Position numbers and translations under genes: made by a program
In this document: positions 47,699 through 56,989 of the stretch, in pieces
Position numbering within the stretch: position 1 is the first letter of the stretch
Layout: the number at the start of each line of letters is the position of its first letter
Notes under the pieces: model-generated
What the model saw: the letters and a program-made list of their open reading frames with translations, nothing else
The model's database searches: none
Told to the model about the DNA's origin: nothing
NCBI GenBank assembly: GCA_020975725.1
Contig: QXJR01000005.1
Span: forward strand, 434,001 to 498,000
Length of the DNA stretch: 64,000 nucleotides
Reading direction: 5' to 3'
Source of the DNA: Picocystis sp. L7
Lineage: Eukaryota; Chlorophyta; Picocystophyceae; Picocystales; Picocystaceae

Positions 47699-48303
47699 TG
47701 AAAGGGACTCTGGGTCCCAGGCCCCCCTACGAGGAGCCTCGGTCTCCCCTCCATCCTGGGTCACCCAACCAAGGGCCCCAGGATTCGGTTATACTAGCTT
47801 ATGCGTGGGTGGTCCCTTCTGGCTTGATTGGAGACAGACAGTCCCCCCCGGTCATTTTGGGTGAACCCCCGGTCCCTATACAGAGATCGGTCCCTACCTC
47901 GAGGCCCCAACACAGAAGGGTACTCGATCGAGGGTTCCCCAATCCCGAGGCTCTGCCCTGGAGGATCGGACGGCCAGAAGGGCTCCAGCAGCCCTTGCTC
48001 CCCAACAGAACGGATCTTCACCGTTGGGTTGGGCACCAGACCCACCAAGAGATCTTTGCGGAGCAGATCTCATGGTGGATAAGGCCTGGAAACACCACCC
48101 CCCTGTGAGAAGCCACCTAGGGCTTCCCACAGGATCTTGTAATTGAATTAGAACCTTCCTGATCTCAGCTCCAGGTGCGCTTTGGTTCTCCGCACCTCCC
48201 AACTCAACGTGGAACCTTCTCCACACGCAAAGTGCCAGAAACTTGGGCTCTTGTACGACCTGCTGTCGCTTCACAGCCTGCCCCAAGCCATCCAACCACA
48301 ACA
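47699..48303 (+). repeat. Gypsy-4 5' LTR
   Basis: 605 bp, TGAAAGGGACTCTGGG at the start and CCAACCACAACA at the end. Confidence 0.95.
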
Positions 48304-48327
48304 GAGTTTACGTGTCCATCAGGCGTG

Positions 48328-49392
48328 ATGGAAGAAGATTCGGTTCTGGCTGCTACCACAGTAGCACGCCTTGAAGAAAGGATAATGGAGCTGGAAAGGG
48401 ACTTGGCCAGGTCCCTGGCCACTCCCGAAGACATCGAGGAAGAGGAGGTCTTCAAACATGAACCTGCTGAATTCAGCGACATGTTTGAAGCCCTCCGAAA
48501 GTCCGGAGCAGTCAAAGGCATTGTAATGCCGTCTCCCACAGTCTTCACTGGGGAGGAGCTGAATAAGGATCCTTATGCCCTTCACAGGTGGTATAAGGAG
48601 ACCTCTTGCTGGGTCAAAGCAAGAGTGGCGAAGGACGTTCCGCAGGCCGCTATGGCCCTCCAAACACTTGGAGGCACAGCCCGCCTTGCAATGGAAAACA
48701 TGGAGACAGCAGCCCCTGGAAAGCTACAGTCTTTGGATGCGATATTCAGCGCACTGCTGAATATCTTCCAAAGATGTGACCCAGGTCCAAAAGCATACGA
48801 TGAGTTCCTCAGAACTCGTATGCGAACGGACGAAACAGCGGTGGATTTTCTGAACAGGTTGCTGTCACTGTCAGTAGTGATAGGCAGCAGCAAGGATCCC
48901 ACAGTCTCCCGCATTTCCGATGCGGAACTGGCCGCACGCTTCCGCGCAGGGCTCCCGATATGGATGATTCAGCGGATGCGCGAAAAGCATCAGCTGCTGG
49001 TGACACTTCACCAGACCCCGGACATCAGCCCCTGGGGATTAGCAGGAACTGCCATGGACATTGAGCAGAACTGCTCCAGTGAACAGACTGGACAGGCTGC
49101 CAAACGCCCACAGCGTGCGGGACGCGTCAGCGCTGTGAAGGACAGCAAGTCCTCCAAGGAGGAGGCAGTGAAGACCCAGCGCGCGTCCAAGCGCTTCAAG
49201 GACCTGGAAGAGAGGGACCAAGAATTGGTCATGGCACTCCAGGGGGACCTCAAGGGCTATGAGCTGAAGGCAAAGCTCCCTGGTGACCTGCTTCAGCGAT
49301 GCCGCCAACTCTCTGTTTGCGATATCTGCCATCGCTATGGCCACAGCGGCAGCGGCTGTAAAGCCCGTGCCGTGTTCAGTTCAAAAAACTGA
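48328..49392 (+). CDS. gag: Gypsy-4 gag
   Basis: A 354-residue gag starting MEEDSVLAATTVARLEER, 24 nt after the 5' LTR; I prefer this ATG to one inside the LTR at 48175. A coiled coil covers about residues 10-40. The capsid-like part includes FTGEELNKDPYALHRWYKE and FQRCDPGPKAYDEF. The C-terminal zinc knuckle CDICHRYGHSGSGC (CX2CX4HX4C) binds RNA in this family. The frame ends at TGA right after A AAA AAC. Confidence 0.92.
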   Translation: MEEDSVLAATTVARLEERIMELERDLARSLATPEDIEEEEVFKHEPAEFSDMFEALRKSGAVKGIVMPSPTVFTGEELNKDPYALHRWYKETSCWVKARVAKDVPQAAMALQTLGGTARLAMENMETAAPGKLQSLDAIFSALLNIFQRCDPGPKAYDEFLRTRMRTDETAVDFLNRLLSLSVVIGSSKDPTVSRISDAELAARFRAGLPIWMIQRMREKHQLLVTLHQTPDISPWGLAGTAMDIEQNCSSEQTGQAAKRPQRAGRVSAVKDSKSSKEEAVKTQRASKRFKDLEERDQELVMALQGDLKGYELKAKLPGDLLQRCRQLSVCDICHRYGHSGSGCKARAVFSSKN

Positions 49393-49430
49393 ACGCGCTC
49401 CAGCGGTCGATGGGGGTTGACCGCATGGAG
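49383..49430 (+). promoter_or_regulatory. gag-pol -1 frameshift signal of Gypsy-4
   Basis: Heptamer A AAA AAC at 49383-49389 in the gag frame, TGA at 49390-49392, 8-nt spacer, hairpin 49398-49430 with arms CTCCA-GCGGTC and GACCGC-A-TGGAG (11 pairs, one bulged A, 10-nt loop). Pol is open in the -1 frame from the heptamer on. Confidence 0.88.
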
Positions 49431-52400
49431 CCGGGAGCGTCAGCGAACGCTCCCCCTAACCTGGACCTGCCCCCCTTGAAGGAACCAGGACTCAAGCAGA
49501 ATGATTTGCAGAAGTTGCAGCTGCAGGCCGTCCAGAATCGCAGACCTGGACAGGTGCTGCCACTGCATGCCATCAACAACCTTACACCAAGAAAAGAATT
49601 TCTCACCTCGCAGTGTTCGTTTGCCCACAGACGATCTCCGGTGAACAGTCAAGCCTACCTGGATACTCTTTCCAGTTTCTCCTTTGTGACGCCCCAGCTC
49701 TTACGAAGGATCCAAGAGTCCGATACCAGGGGCACAACCTGGAGGACAACCCAAGAATTTGTGGAATTTGGAGTTGCTGTGGGTAGCAACATCCACAAAG
49801 CACCCATCGTCAATCTGCAGATCAAGATCGACAGTTTCTGTGTGTGGCACGACTTCGGAGTGGCCCCCATACAAGAGTTCGAATGTATACTGGGCAGTGA
49901 CTTTTCGAATGCTTATCTCCAGGTGCTCAATTGGCAGCAAAGGAAAATGGTTCTGCTGGACTCAGCAGGAAAGCGCCACACCGTTCACGGGGACGGCAAG
50001 TTCATCCAGGCACGACGACTTGACTTAGTTGTCCCTGCCGCTGAAGTTCGACAAGCCGTTCGCACACCAGGATGCCTCTACCTGATCGTACAACCGCAAG
50101 ATACTCGATGGGAGCTTGAGGCTGAAGAACAAGACCTCCAGTTGGAAAAGAGCCAACTCAGCTCACAGGTGACACTTACAAAACAGGAACAGCAGAGATT
50201 GCAGGAGTTACTGGACTCATATGAAGACTGCTTCCAGCCCCGGAAGGAACCACCCACTGAACGGGTCCTGGGTGAAAACTTCAGCATACCATTACAGCCA
50301 GGAACATCACCACAGTTCACCCAGTATTACCGATTGTCACCGTCAGAGCGCGAGGAGCTACGCAAGCTGCTTGCAGAATATGTAGATGCAGGAAAGATGG
50401 ATATTTGTGCTGGATCAGCATGGGGGGCGCCCGTGATCCTCGTTCCGAAAAAGGACGGTGGATGGCGCGTCGTCTTTGACTATCGTAAACTGAACAACGT
50501 TGCGATCAAAGACAGATATCCCCTACCGCGCATCGACGATTTCTTGCAGGGTCTCGGTGGATCCCAGTTCTTCTCAGCAATGGATGCATTGGATGGGTTT
50601 CACCAACTGCCCATGAACCCAGCAGACATTGACAAGACTGCAGTACAGACCCCCTTTGGTAGCTACACCTGGAGGGTGATGCCAATGGGAATTGCAAATG
50701 CACCGGCAGCTTTTCAAAGGATGATGAATAGAATCTTCGGTCACCTGACCTTTGCCAAGGTCTATGTGGACGATATTCTGATTCACTCCAGTAGCAAGGA
50801 AGCCCACTTCCAGCATCTGGAGGAGTTGTTGCAGGTGTGCAGGACTGCAGACATCCGCTTGAAGCGGTCAAAATGTCATTTTTTCTGTACCACTCTGGAC
50901 TGGGTAGGTTTCCGCATCGAAAACCAGGAGCTGCGATGTTCGCCCCAAAAGCTCAACAAGATCCAGCACTTTTCAAAACCCAGGTCCCAGAAGGAGAACA
51001 TGGCTTTTCTGGGACTATGCCAGTTCTACTTGAGGTTTGTGCCTCACTATTCAGATATTGCAGCTCCCCTCACTGAGCTCAATAAGAAAAAATACGCCCA
51101 TGACTTTCAGCGCTACTGGTTGGACCGACACGATCGTGCTTTTGATCTGCTGGTAACCCAGCTCACTACTGCTCCTGCGTTGGTACTGTACGATGAAGAC
51201 CGTACGATACGCATCGAGACAGATGCCTCCAATATAGGCATGGGAGCAGTGCTGTACCAGGAAATCGCCGCAGGCGAGTGGCGTCCGGTCGAGTACTGGA
51301 GTCGCAAGTTTAATTCAGCCCAGCGAAACTACCACGCTGCTGAACGCGAAACGTGCGCCATCGTTTACGCATTGGCTCACTGGAAGCACTTGGTGTTCGG
51401 CCGACCATTTACGGTCATCACCGATAACACAGCATCCAAGTACCTTACGACGAAGAGCGTACAGCAGTTGTCGCCCCGCGACTCTCGCTGGATCGAGAAA
51501 CTGGCGTACTATGCCCCATTCAACGTGGAATTCCGCCCTGGAAGTCAGAATGTGGCCGCAGATTACTTCTCACGCCACCCGGTGGATGGTTCAGCCAAAC
51601 CGCTCAAGACTATTACTGTCCTGGACCTCTGTGCAGGGATGGGTACGACCCTTCGTGCCCTCGAACAAGCCATCCCAGAAACTGCAGAGTTGTCCATCAA
51701 CTACATTGCAGTGGAGCAGGACCCCGATTGCGCAGCAATCGTACAGCGCGTGTTCAATTCTGTTCACCTCTCAAGACCTGGCCTGTTCATACGCGAAGAC
51801 ATCTTTCGCTATGGCAGCGATGTGCGCACCCTAGCGCATCGTCGCTTGCTGCCACCGGTGGACCTATTGATCGCTGGTGTGCCGTGCCAGCCCTTTTCGC
51901 GCGCCAACACATCAGACAGAGACCCCCCTCTGGGGCTGCGCGATGTGCGTGAACTGTTCACAGCGGTGCGAGACATTCGCAAACGCCTGGTAGGGGGACA
52001 CTCCTACATCATAGAGTGTACCCCGTTCGCTCCGCATCTGCAGGATGACCTGGAGCGCATCAATGAATGGTTTGGAGAGCCACAAGAACACAACATGGCT
52101 CACTTTTCTGCCCAGCAGCGCACTCGCTTATGCTGGACAGATCTGCCTCTACCCAAACCACAGGAACATCTATCGTCAGGGTTGCCCCTGACCTGGCAAG
52201 ACTGCTTGGAACCTGGGGCGACTCCCCCGTTGGATAACCAGGGCCTGCCCCGCCTGAAATGCCCCACTCTGATGGCATCACCAGGCAGTCACAGTGACCG
52301 CTCGCGTTCCACCTGGGTCATGGGAGAAAACCAGACCCTGCGCGAATTGACGATACAAGAACGCGAACGCTTGGTGGGCATGCAGCCCAATGACACAGCA

Positions 52401-54431
52401 GGGTACAAGATTACCCCTGCTGCTCGCAGAAGAATGTGTGGAAACGCCTTTCCCGTAGGATGGCTGTCCGTGCTAGTAGAAGATTGGTACCACTCTTGGA
52501 TTCGTAAACTGCTCGGTACCCGTAGTGACATCACTATGAGTGGTTTGGTAACGGCTGCTCCACGACACTCCCCTCCTAGCGACAATGGATCGGCAGTACA
52601 CCTATCAGGTGTACCTTTACTGTCACGCATTCGTACAGCGATTCAGAATGACCAGCAATACTTGACCTACCTGGACCACCCACCTGGTGGATATACATGC
52701 AGGAATGGCCTGCTGTTTCAAGACAATGCATCTGCAGAATTTGGACGCTACGCAGGTCCAGCGGTTCTGCGCGTCCCTCAAGACAATGCGCTACGCCAGG
52801 ATCTGCTTCACCTGGTGCACGATCGCATCCACTTTGGAGCCCATCGTACGTTCGAGTCAGCTCGTCGACACTTTATCTGGCCTGGCATGAAGACACACAT
52901 CAAGCAATTTGTGGCACGGTGCCCTACCTGCCAGAGAATGAAGCCAGCAAACAAGAGCGCCGCTCGGCCTCATCTTCCAGAGATGAGGTTCTACCCTCAT
53001 CCATTTCATACTGTAGTGGTGGATGTGGTCGAAGGCTTGCCAGTCACTCCTGATCACCACAATGCAGTGATCACCGTAGTTGACCGCCTTAGAAAGTTTG
53101 CTGTGTACATTCCCATGCACACAACCTGGTCCGCAACGAAACAAGCCCGTGCGCTGCTGGATTGTGTGGTGTACAGGTATCATACCCCATCCATCATTCA
53201 TACAGATAATGGGCCTGCGTATCGCAAACTGTTCAGCGCGTACTGTACAGCCTTGGGTGCCAGCCACAAGACCGGTACCCCGTACCATTCGCAGTCGCAG
53301 GGACCAGTGGAACGCCAGCATCGCACGCTTCTACAGACGCTGCGCACATCGTCCGAACGCCCCAACAATTGGGATCAGTACCTTCAAGCTGCAGCGCACG
53401 CATACAACGATAGCGTGCACCCGTTCCTGCAACGCAGTCCCTTTGAGATGTTATATGGCTGTGCATCTCGCTTGCCGTGGCATCTGCAGATCACAACAGC
53501 AGACCTGCCAACAAGGCAACTGCTGACTACACCCAACAAGATGGTCACTGGTTTGCTAGACGAGCAGCGCAGAGTGTACAATGATGTACGGGACCTGCTG
53601 GTGAAACGCGCACGCGAACAGGCAACCATGACACAGGACCTCCCCAACAGGACATTCAAGTCAGGGGATATGGTCAAGCTCCAGTATGGACTAAAAAGCA
53701 CACGAGATCGCCCAAAGCTGGATCCATACTGGGAAGGGCCCTACTGCATTGACAGAGCATTGGGTCAGGATGCCTATAGCCTGAAGCTGCCCCCCGGTAC
53801 TCGCTTCCAGAATCGATTCCACGTGGATCGTCTCAGACCGTGGATTGAATCAGATCTGACACTGTTCCCAATGGATCGCGCTGCGCAGCCATTGGACCAG
53901 CTTCCCACCTCAGTGCAGGAACTCAGCGGGACGCAATTACAGATTGCGCAATATCTAGTGCGCGACTTTGTGGATTTTCCAGCAGGTGCAGTAAAGTACT
54001 GGGCTCGCTCGCACGATGGCCAGACTTCCTGGGTCAGCGAGAGCGCACAGAACCTGGATGAAATATTGGACCTGGAGGAAACGAATGGATGCCTGCCCGA
54101 GCGCGGCATCGGCAAGCGCAACCTGGACGCCGTCCGGCAACACAAAGAAGACATCTACATGCAGACCCCCAATCCTATTCTGCAGAATACATGGACCTGG
54201 TCATCTCTGCCGTACAGCACTCGACAGCGGCAGCAGTGGAAGCCTCCTTCTAGGCTGGCTGGACAAGTAGTGATGGAGGCCTTTGAGATTGACCAGGGCG
54301 TGCAGTTCTATCAGGGTCTCGTACAGACCGATGGACGCACGGTGGTATGGACTGATGGGTTCAAGACAAAACACAGGACATCAGAGCTCCAGGCTCTTTT
54401 GTACAACCCTGTAGCAGTAGTTTACAGTTGA
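49383..54431 (+). CDS. pol: Gypsy-4 pol: protease-RT-RNase H-C5 methyltransferase-integrase
   Basis: Polyprotein entered by -1 frameshifting; the open frame from its first ATG (49410) has 1673 residues, long for Ty3/gypsy pol because of the added methyltransferase and tail. Numbered from that ATG: protease DTLSS with Asp85; RT about 300-500 with YVDD at 452-455; RNase H with TDASNIGMG (Asp605); methyltransferase about 735-1030 with Cys826; integrase zinc finger from His1137 (HX3-4H, CPTC) and catalytic Asp1205, Asp1266, Glu1301 (HTDNGPAY, PVERQHR); integrase C-terminal fold (KLDPYWEGPY) near 1435; then a tail of about 200 residues with AVKYWARSHDGQTSWVSE and a final FYQGLVQTDGRTVVWTDG module. 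The product would make and insert the element's DNA and probably methylate cytosine. Confidence 0.93.
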   Translation, partial: KKLNALQRSMGVDRMEPGASANAPPNLDLPPLKEPGLKQNDLQKLQLQAVQNRRPGQVLPLHAINNLTPRKEFLTSQCSFAHRRSPVNSQAYLDTLSSFSFVTPQLLRRIQESDTRGTTWRTTQEFVEFGVAVGSNIHKAPIVNLQIKIDSFCVWHDFGVAPIQEFECILGSDFSNAYLQVLNWQQRKMVLLDSAGKRHTVHGDGKFIQARRLDLVVPAAEVRQAVRTPGCLYLIVQPQDTRWELEAEEQDLQLEKSQLSSQVTLTKQEQQRLQELLDSYEDCFQPRKEPPTERVLGENFSIPLQPGTSPQFTQYYRLSPSEREELRKLLAEYVDAGKMDICAGSAWGAPVILVPKKDGGWRVVFDYRKLNNVAIKDRYPLPRIDDFLQGLGGSQFFSAMDALDGFHQLPMNPADIDKTAVQTPFGSYTWRVMPMGIANAPAAFQRMMNRIFGHLTFAKVYVDDILIHSSSKEAHFQHLEELLQVCRTADIRLKRSKCHFFCTTLDWVGFRIENQELRCSPQKLNKIQHFSKPRSQKENMAFLGLCQFYLRFVPHYSDIAAPLTELNKKKYAHDFQRYWLDRHDRAFDLLVTQLTTAPALVLYDEDRTIRIETDASNIGMGAVLYQEIAAGEWRPVEYWSRKFNSAQRNYHAAERETCAIVYALAHWKHLVFGRPFTVITDNTASKYLTTKSVQQLSPRDSRWIEKLAYYAPFNVEFRPGSQNVAADYFSRHPVDGSAKPLKTITVLDLCAGMGTTLRALEQAIPETAELSINYIAVEQDPDCAAIVQRVFNSVHLSRPGLFIREDIFRYGSDVRTLAHRRLLPPVDLLIAGVPCQPFSRANTSDRDPPLGLRDVRELFTAVRDIRKRLVGGHSYIIECTPFAPHLQDDLERINEWFGEPQEHNMAHFSAQQRTRLCWTDLPLPKPQEHLSSGLPLTWQDCLEPGATPPLDNQGLPRLKCPTLMASPGSHSDRSRSTWVMGENQTLRELTIQERERLVGMQPNDTAGYKITPAARRRMCGNAFPVGWLSVLVEDWYHSWIRKLLGTRSDITMSGLVTAAPRHSPPSDNGSAVHLSGVPLLSRIRTAIQNDQQYLTYLDHPPGGYTCRNGLLFQDNASAEFGRYAGPAVLRVPQDNALRQDLLHLVHDRIHFGAHRTFESARRHFIWPGMKTHIKQFVARCPTCQRMKPANKSAARPHLPEMRFYPHPFHTVVVDVVEGLPVTPDHHNAVITVVDRLRKFAVYIPMHTTWSATKQARALLDCVVYRYHTPSIIHTDNGPAYRKLFSAYCTALGASHKTGTPYHSQSQGPVERQHRTLLQTLRTSSERPNNWDQYLQAAAHAYNDSVHPFLQRSPFEMLYGCASRLPWHLQITTADLPTRQLLTTPNKMVTGLLDEQRRVYNDVRDLLVKRAREQATMTQDLPNRTFKSGDMVKLQYGLKSTRDRPKLDPYWEGPYCIDRALGQDAYSLKLPPGTRFQNRFHVDRLRPWIESDLTLFPMDRAAQPLDQLPTSVQELSGTQLQIAQYLVRDFVDFPAGAVKYWARSHDGQTSWVSESAQNLDEILDLEETNGCLPERGIGKRNLDAVRQHKEDIYMQTPNPILQNTWTWSSLPYSTRQRQQWKPPSRLAGQVVMEAFEIDQGVQFYQGLVQTDGRTVVWTDGFKTKHRTSELQALLYNPVAVVYS
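51612..52500 (+). other. Cytosine-C5 DNA methyltransferase domain in Gypsy-4 pol
   Basis: About 295 residues between RNase H and integrase. Motif I LDLCAGMGTTLRALE (from residue 738) binds S-adenosylmethionine with YIAVEQDPDC (motif II). Motif IV GVPCQPFSRANT gives the nucleophile Cys826. Motif VI is IIECTPF (Glu869; Asn of the usual ENV is Cys). Motif VIII is AQQRTRLCW (Arg904). RLKCPTLMASPGSHSDRSRST, RLVGMQPNDTAG and CGNAFPVGW (Gly1011) form motifs IX-X. The end RxRMCGNAFPVGW and the QxRxRxxW...LP block resemble the DNMT3/DRM type more than DNMT1. There is no long target-recognition insert as in bacterial enzymes. Confidence 0.92.
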
Positions 54432-54463
54432 ACTTTTTCCTGCTGCGCAGGGAACCGGGAGAC

Positions 54464-55068
54464 TGAAAGGGACTCTGGGTCCCAGGCCCCCCTACGAGGA
54501 GCCTCGGTCTCCCCTCCATCCTGGGTCACCCAACCAAGGGCCCCAGGATTCGGTTATACTAGCTTATGCGTGGGTGGTCCCTTCTGGCTTGATTGGAGAC
54601 AGACAGTCCCCCCCGGTCATTTTGGGTGAACCCCCGGTCCCTATACAGAGATCGGTCCCTACCTCGAGGCCCCAACACAGAAGGGTACTCGATCGAGGGT
54701 TCCCCAATCCCGAGGCTCTGCCCTGGAGGATCGGACGGCCAGAAGGGCTCCAGCAGCCCTTGCTCCCCAACAGAACGGATCTTCACCGTTGGGTTGGGCA
54801 CCAGACCCACCAAGAGATCTTTGCGGAGCAGATCTCATGGTGGATAAGGCCTGGAAACACCACCCCCCTGTGAGAAGCCACCTAGGGCTTCCCACAGGAT
54901 CTTGTAATTGAATTAGAACCTTCCTGATCTCAGCTCCAGGTGCGCTTTGGTTCTCCGCACCTCCCAACTCAACGTGGAACCTTCTCCACACGCAAAGTGC
55001 CAGAAACTTGGGCTGTTGTACGACCTGCTTTCGCTTCACAGCCTGCCCCAAGCCATCCAACCACAACA
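54464..55068 (+). repeat. Gypsy-4 3' LTR
   Basis: 605-bp partner of 47699-48303 with about two differences near 55016 and 55030. It is preceded by the purine-rich tract GCAGGGAACCGGGAGAC at 54447-54463. Confidence 0.95.
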
Positions 55069-56989
55069 GTGGGAGTAAGTACTCATCTGTCCATCTGTCC
55101 ACAGAATTCTGCATTCCCTATTTGTAACTTGTGTGACTTGTCCCTGATAGAATGACCCTGTCGTTCCTTCTTCATGGAAGAACTCATGGACAATTTGTCC
55201 CTTTAAACTCAGCGGTCGCTTCCACGACGGGGGCCGTCGTGTAGAGAAGGGTAGCCTTTGATAAGTCCAGGTGTTGACCAATATCGGTGAGGGGTACTGC
55301 AGGTACGCTTTTACTTTGTGCTCTCGCACAGCCTTTATGTTCGCAAGATTGATCCCCTTTTCAGGTATACACCCATTGTTTTCTTCCAGTGCTAGGAACT
55401 CGTTGAGAATTTCTGTTGATTCGTCAACCCAAAAGTATCGTTTCGCAGCATCGGATTGGTTGCCCTCCACATAGTAGCGGACCGGCCCTCCTGGAAAGAG
55501 GGAATAGTCCCGCAGCAGGTATCGTCGTATACGTGAACTAGCCTCCCCTCCTTCTTCAAATGTTGGCTTTGGTAAGGGCATTGTTGCAGGCAGGATATCT
55601 TCATCCCCAGGGAACAGGGTAAAGTCTGAGTCGACCCACAGTTCCAGCCGATCAGCGTTAATGCGATCTGAAAATGCGGACCCTGGAGGTAATTGGAGAC
55701 GGTACGCTCCCCTCCCCAGATTTTGTTTGATAATGTAGGGTCCTACGTAATATGGTTCCAATTTGTGTTTGTCTGTGGGCCCCTTCAGGCCATACATTAC
55801 CTTCACCTTGGCGCCCACAGGAAATTCTTTCGGTGTGCGAGATGCAGTAGCCTCTTGCATCCTCTTTGCCCCCTTTTGGAGCCTATCAAGTACCAGTCCA
55901 TACATTTTCCTCTGTCCATCAAGGATGTCTGTGATGCGCCTGTCGAGCGACAATGCTGTCAATTCCTTGGCAGAGGTGTCTAAGGAAGGTAGCTGGAGGT
56001 GCCAAGGTAGCCTAGAGTGGCAACCGTACAGTAGCTGGAAGGGTGAGTAGTGAGTAACTGAATGCTCAGAATCATTATATGCATGCGCCGCCGCCTGTAG
56101 GTAAAGATCCCAATTAGCCTTGTCATCGCACATCGATCGCAGGGTCTGTAATAAAGTCCGGTGTTGGCGTTCTGCGCCACCTTGCGATTGCGAATGGTAT
56201 GGGGTTCCAGTAATGTGAAAAGCGCCAAGCGTAGCACAAAAGGCTCTGAACAACGCACGATAAGCAGGCCCGTTGTCAGTGACTATTCGCACAGGGCAGT
56301 GGTACCTGAAGACCAAGTTATCCAACAAAGCCATAGCCTGTTGGTGGGAACTCCATGAGCTGTGAATTGGTATGTAGACATCGAATTTTGTGAATCTGTC
56401 TACCATAGTAAGAACTGCATCGTGCCCCCGTGGGGTGAGCGGCAGATGTTCCACCACATCCAATATAACTGTATGGAATGGGTGAGGGTAAAAGCGCGTT
56501 TCAGGGAACAGCTGCTGGTGGCGTTCCTGATTTGCAGGCTTTTGTAGCTGGCAAGTTGGGCAGCGCGCCACAAAATGCTGGATATGCCCCCTCATTCCTT
56601 GCCAGTAAAAGTGCCGAAGGGCTGTTTGGTACGTACGCGTAACGCCAAAGTGAGCCCTATCATGAACGAGATGCAGTAGATCCTGGCGCAGCGCGTTGTC
56701 AGCAGGGACAACCACTGACTGGTGGCCCTCTCGTGCTGAGAACAATAGACTATCCTTGGTAATATAATTGTTTCCAGGTGTGCGTAAAAGGTCCTGGTAT
56801 TTGGCATCGGCGAGGGCAGCTGTATGCAAGCGCTGTAGTATGGTAGGACCCTCACTAGTCCTACGATCTACGGCATTAAGACAGCGGGTTCGTATTGCTG
56901 CATTAGACACTAGGAGACCACACACAGTCCCAGCAGGACTGCGGCATGCTAGCGGTCGAAGCGTCCGTGTGTGGTTCTGAATCCATGGC

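Larger units (their letters stand above)
47699..55068 (+). mobile_element. Gypsy-4: Ty3/gypsy element with cytosine methyltransferase, looks whole
   Basis: A 7370-bp element on the plus strand inside Gypsy-5. The 605-bp LTRs differ at about two positions (99.7% identical). The 4-bp duplication GTGG lies at 47695-47698 and 55069-55072. Gag and pol are both open over their full length and joined by a -1 frameshift signal. It is the youngest or among the youngest insertions in the window and is more diverged from Gypsy-1, -2 and -3 than they are from each other. Confidence 0.96.

Noticed and set aside
48175-48327. Gypsy-4 gag start at 48175
   Set aside because: That ATG lies inside the LTR; the ATG at 48328 is in the internal region and matches the N-termini (MEE/MED) of the other gag proteins.
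51612-52500. Bacterial contamination or a transferred stand-alone restriction-modification methylase
   Set aside because: The domain is in frame within retrotransposon pol in five separate insertions, with no endonuclease partner.
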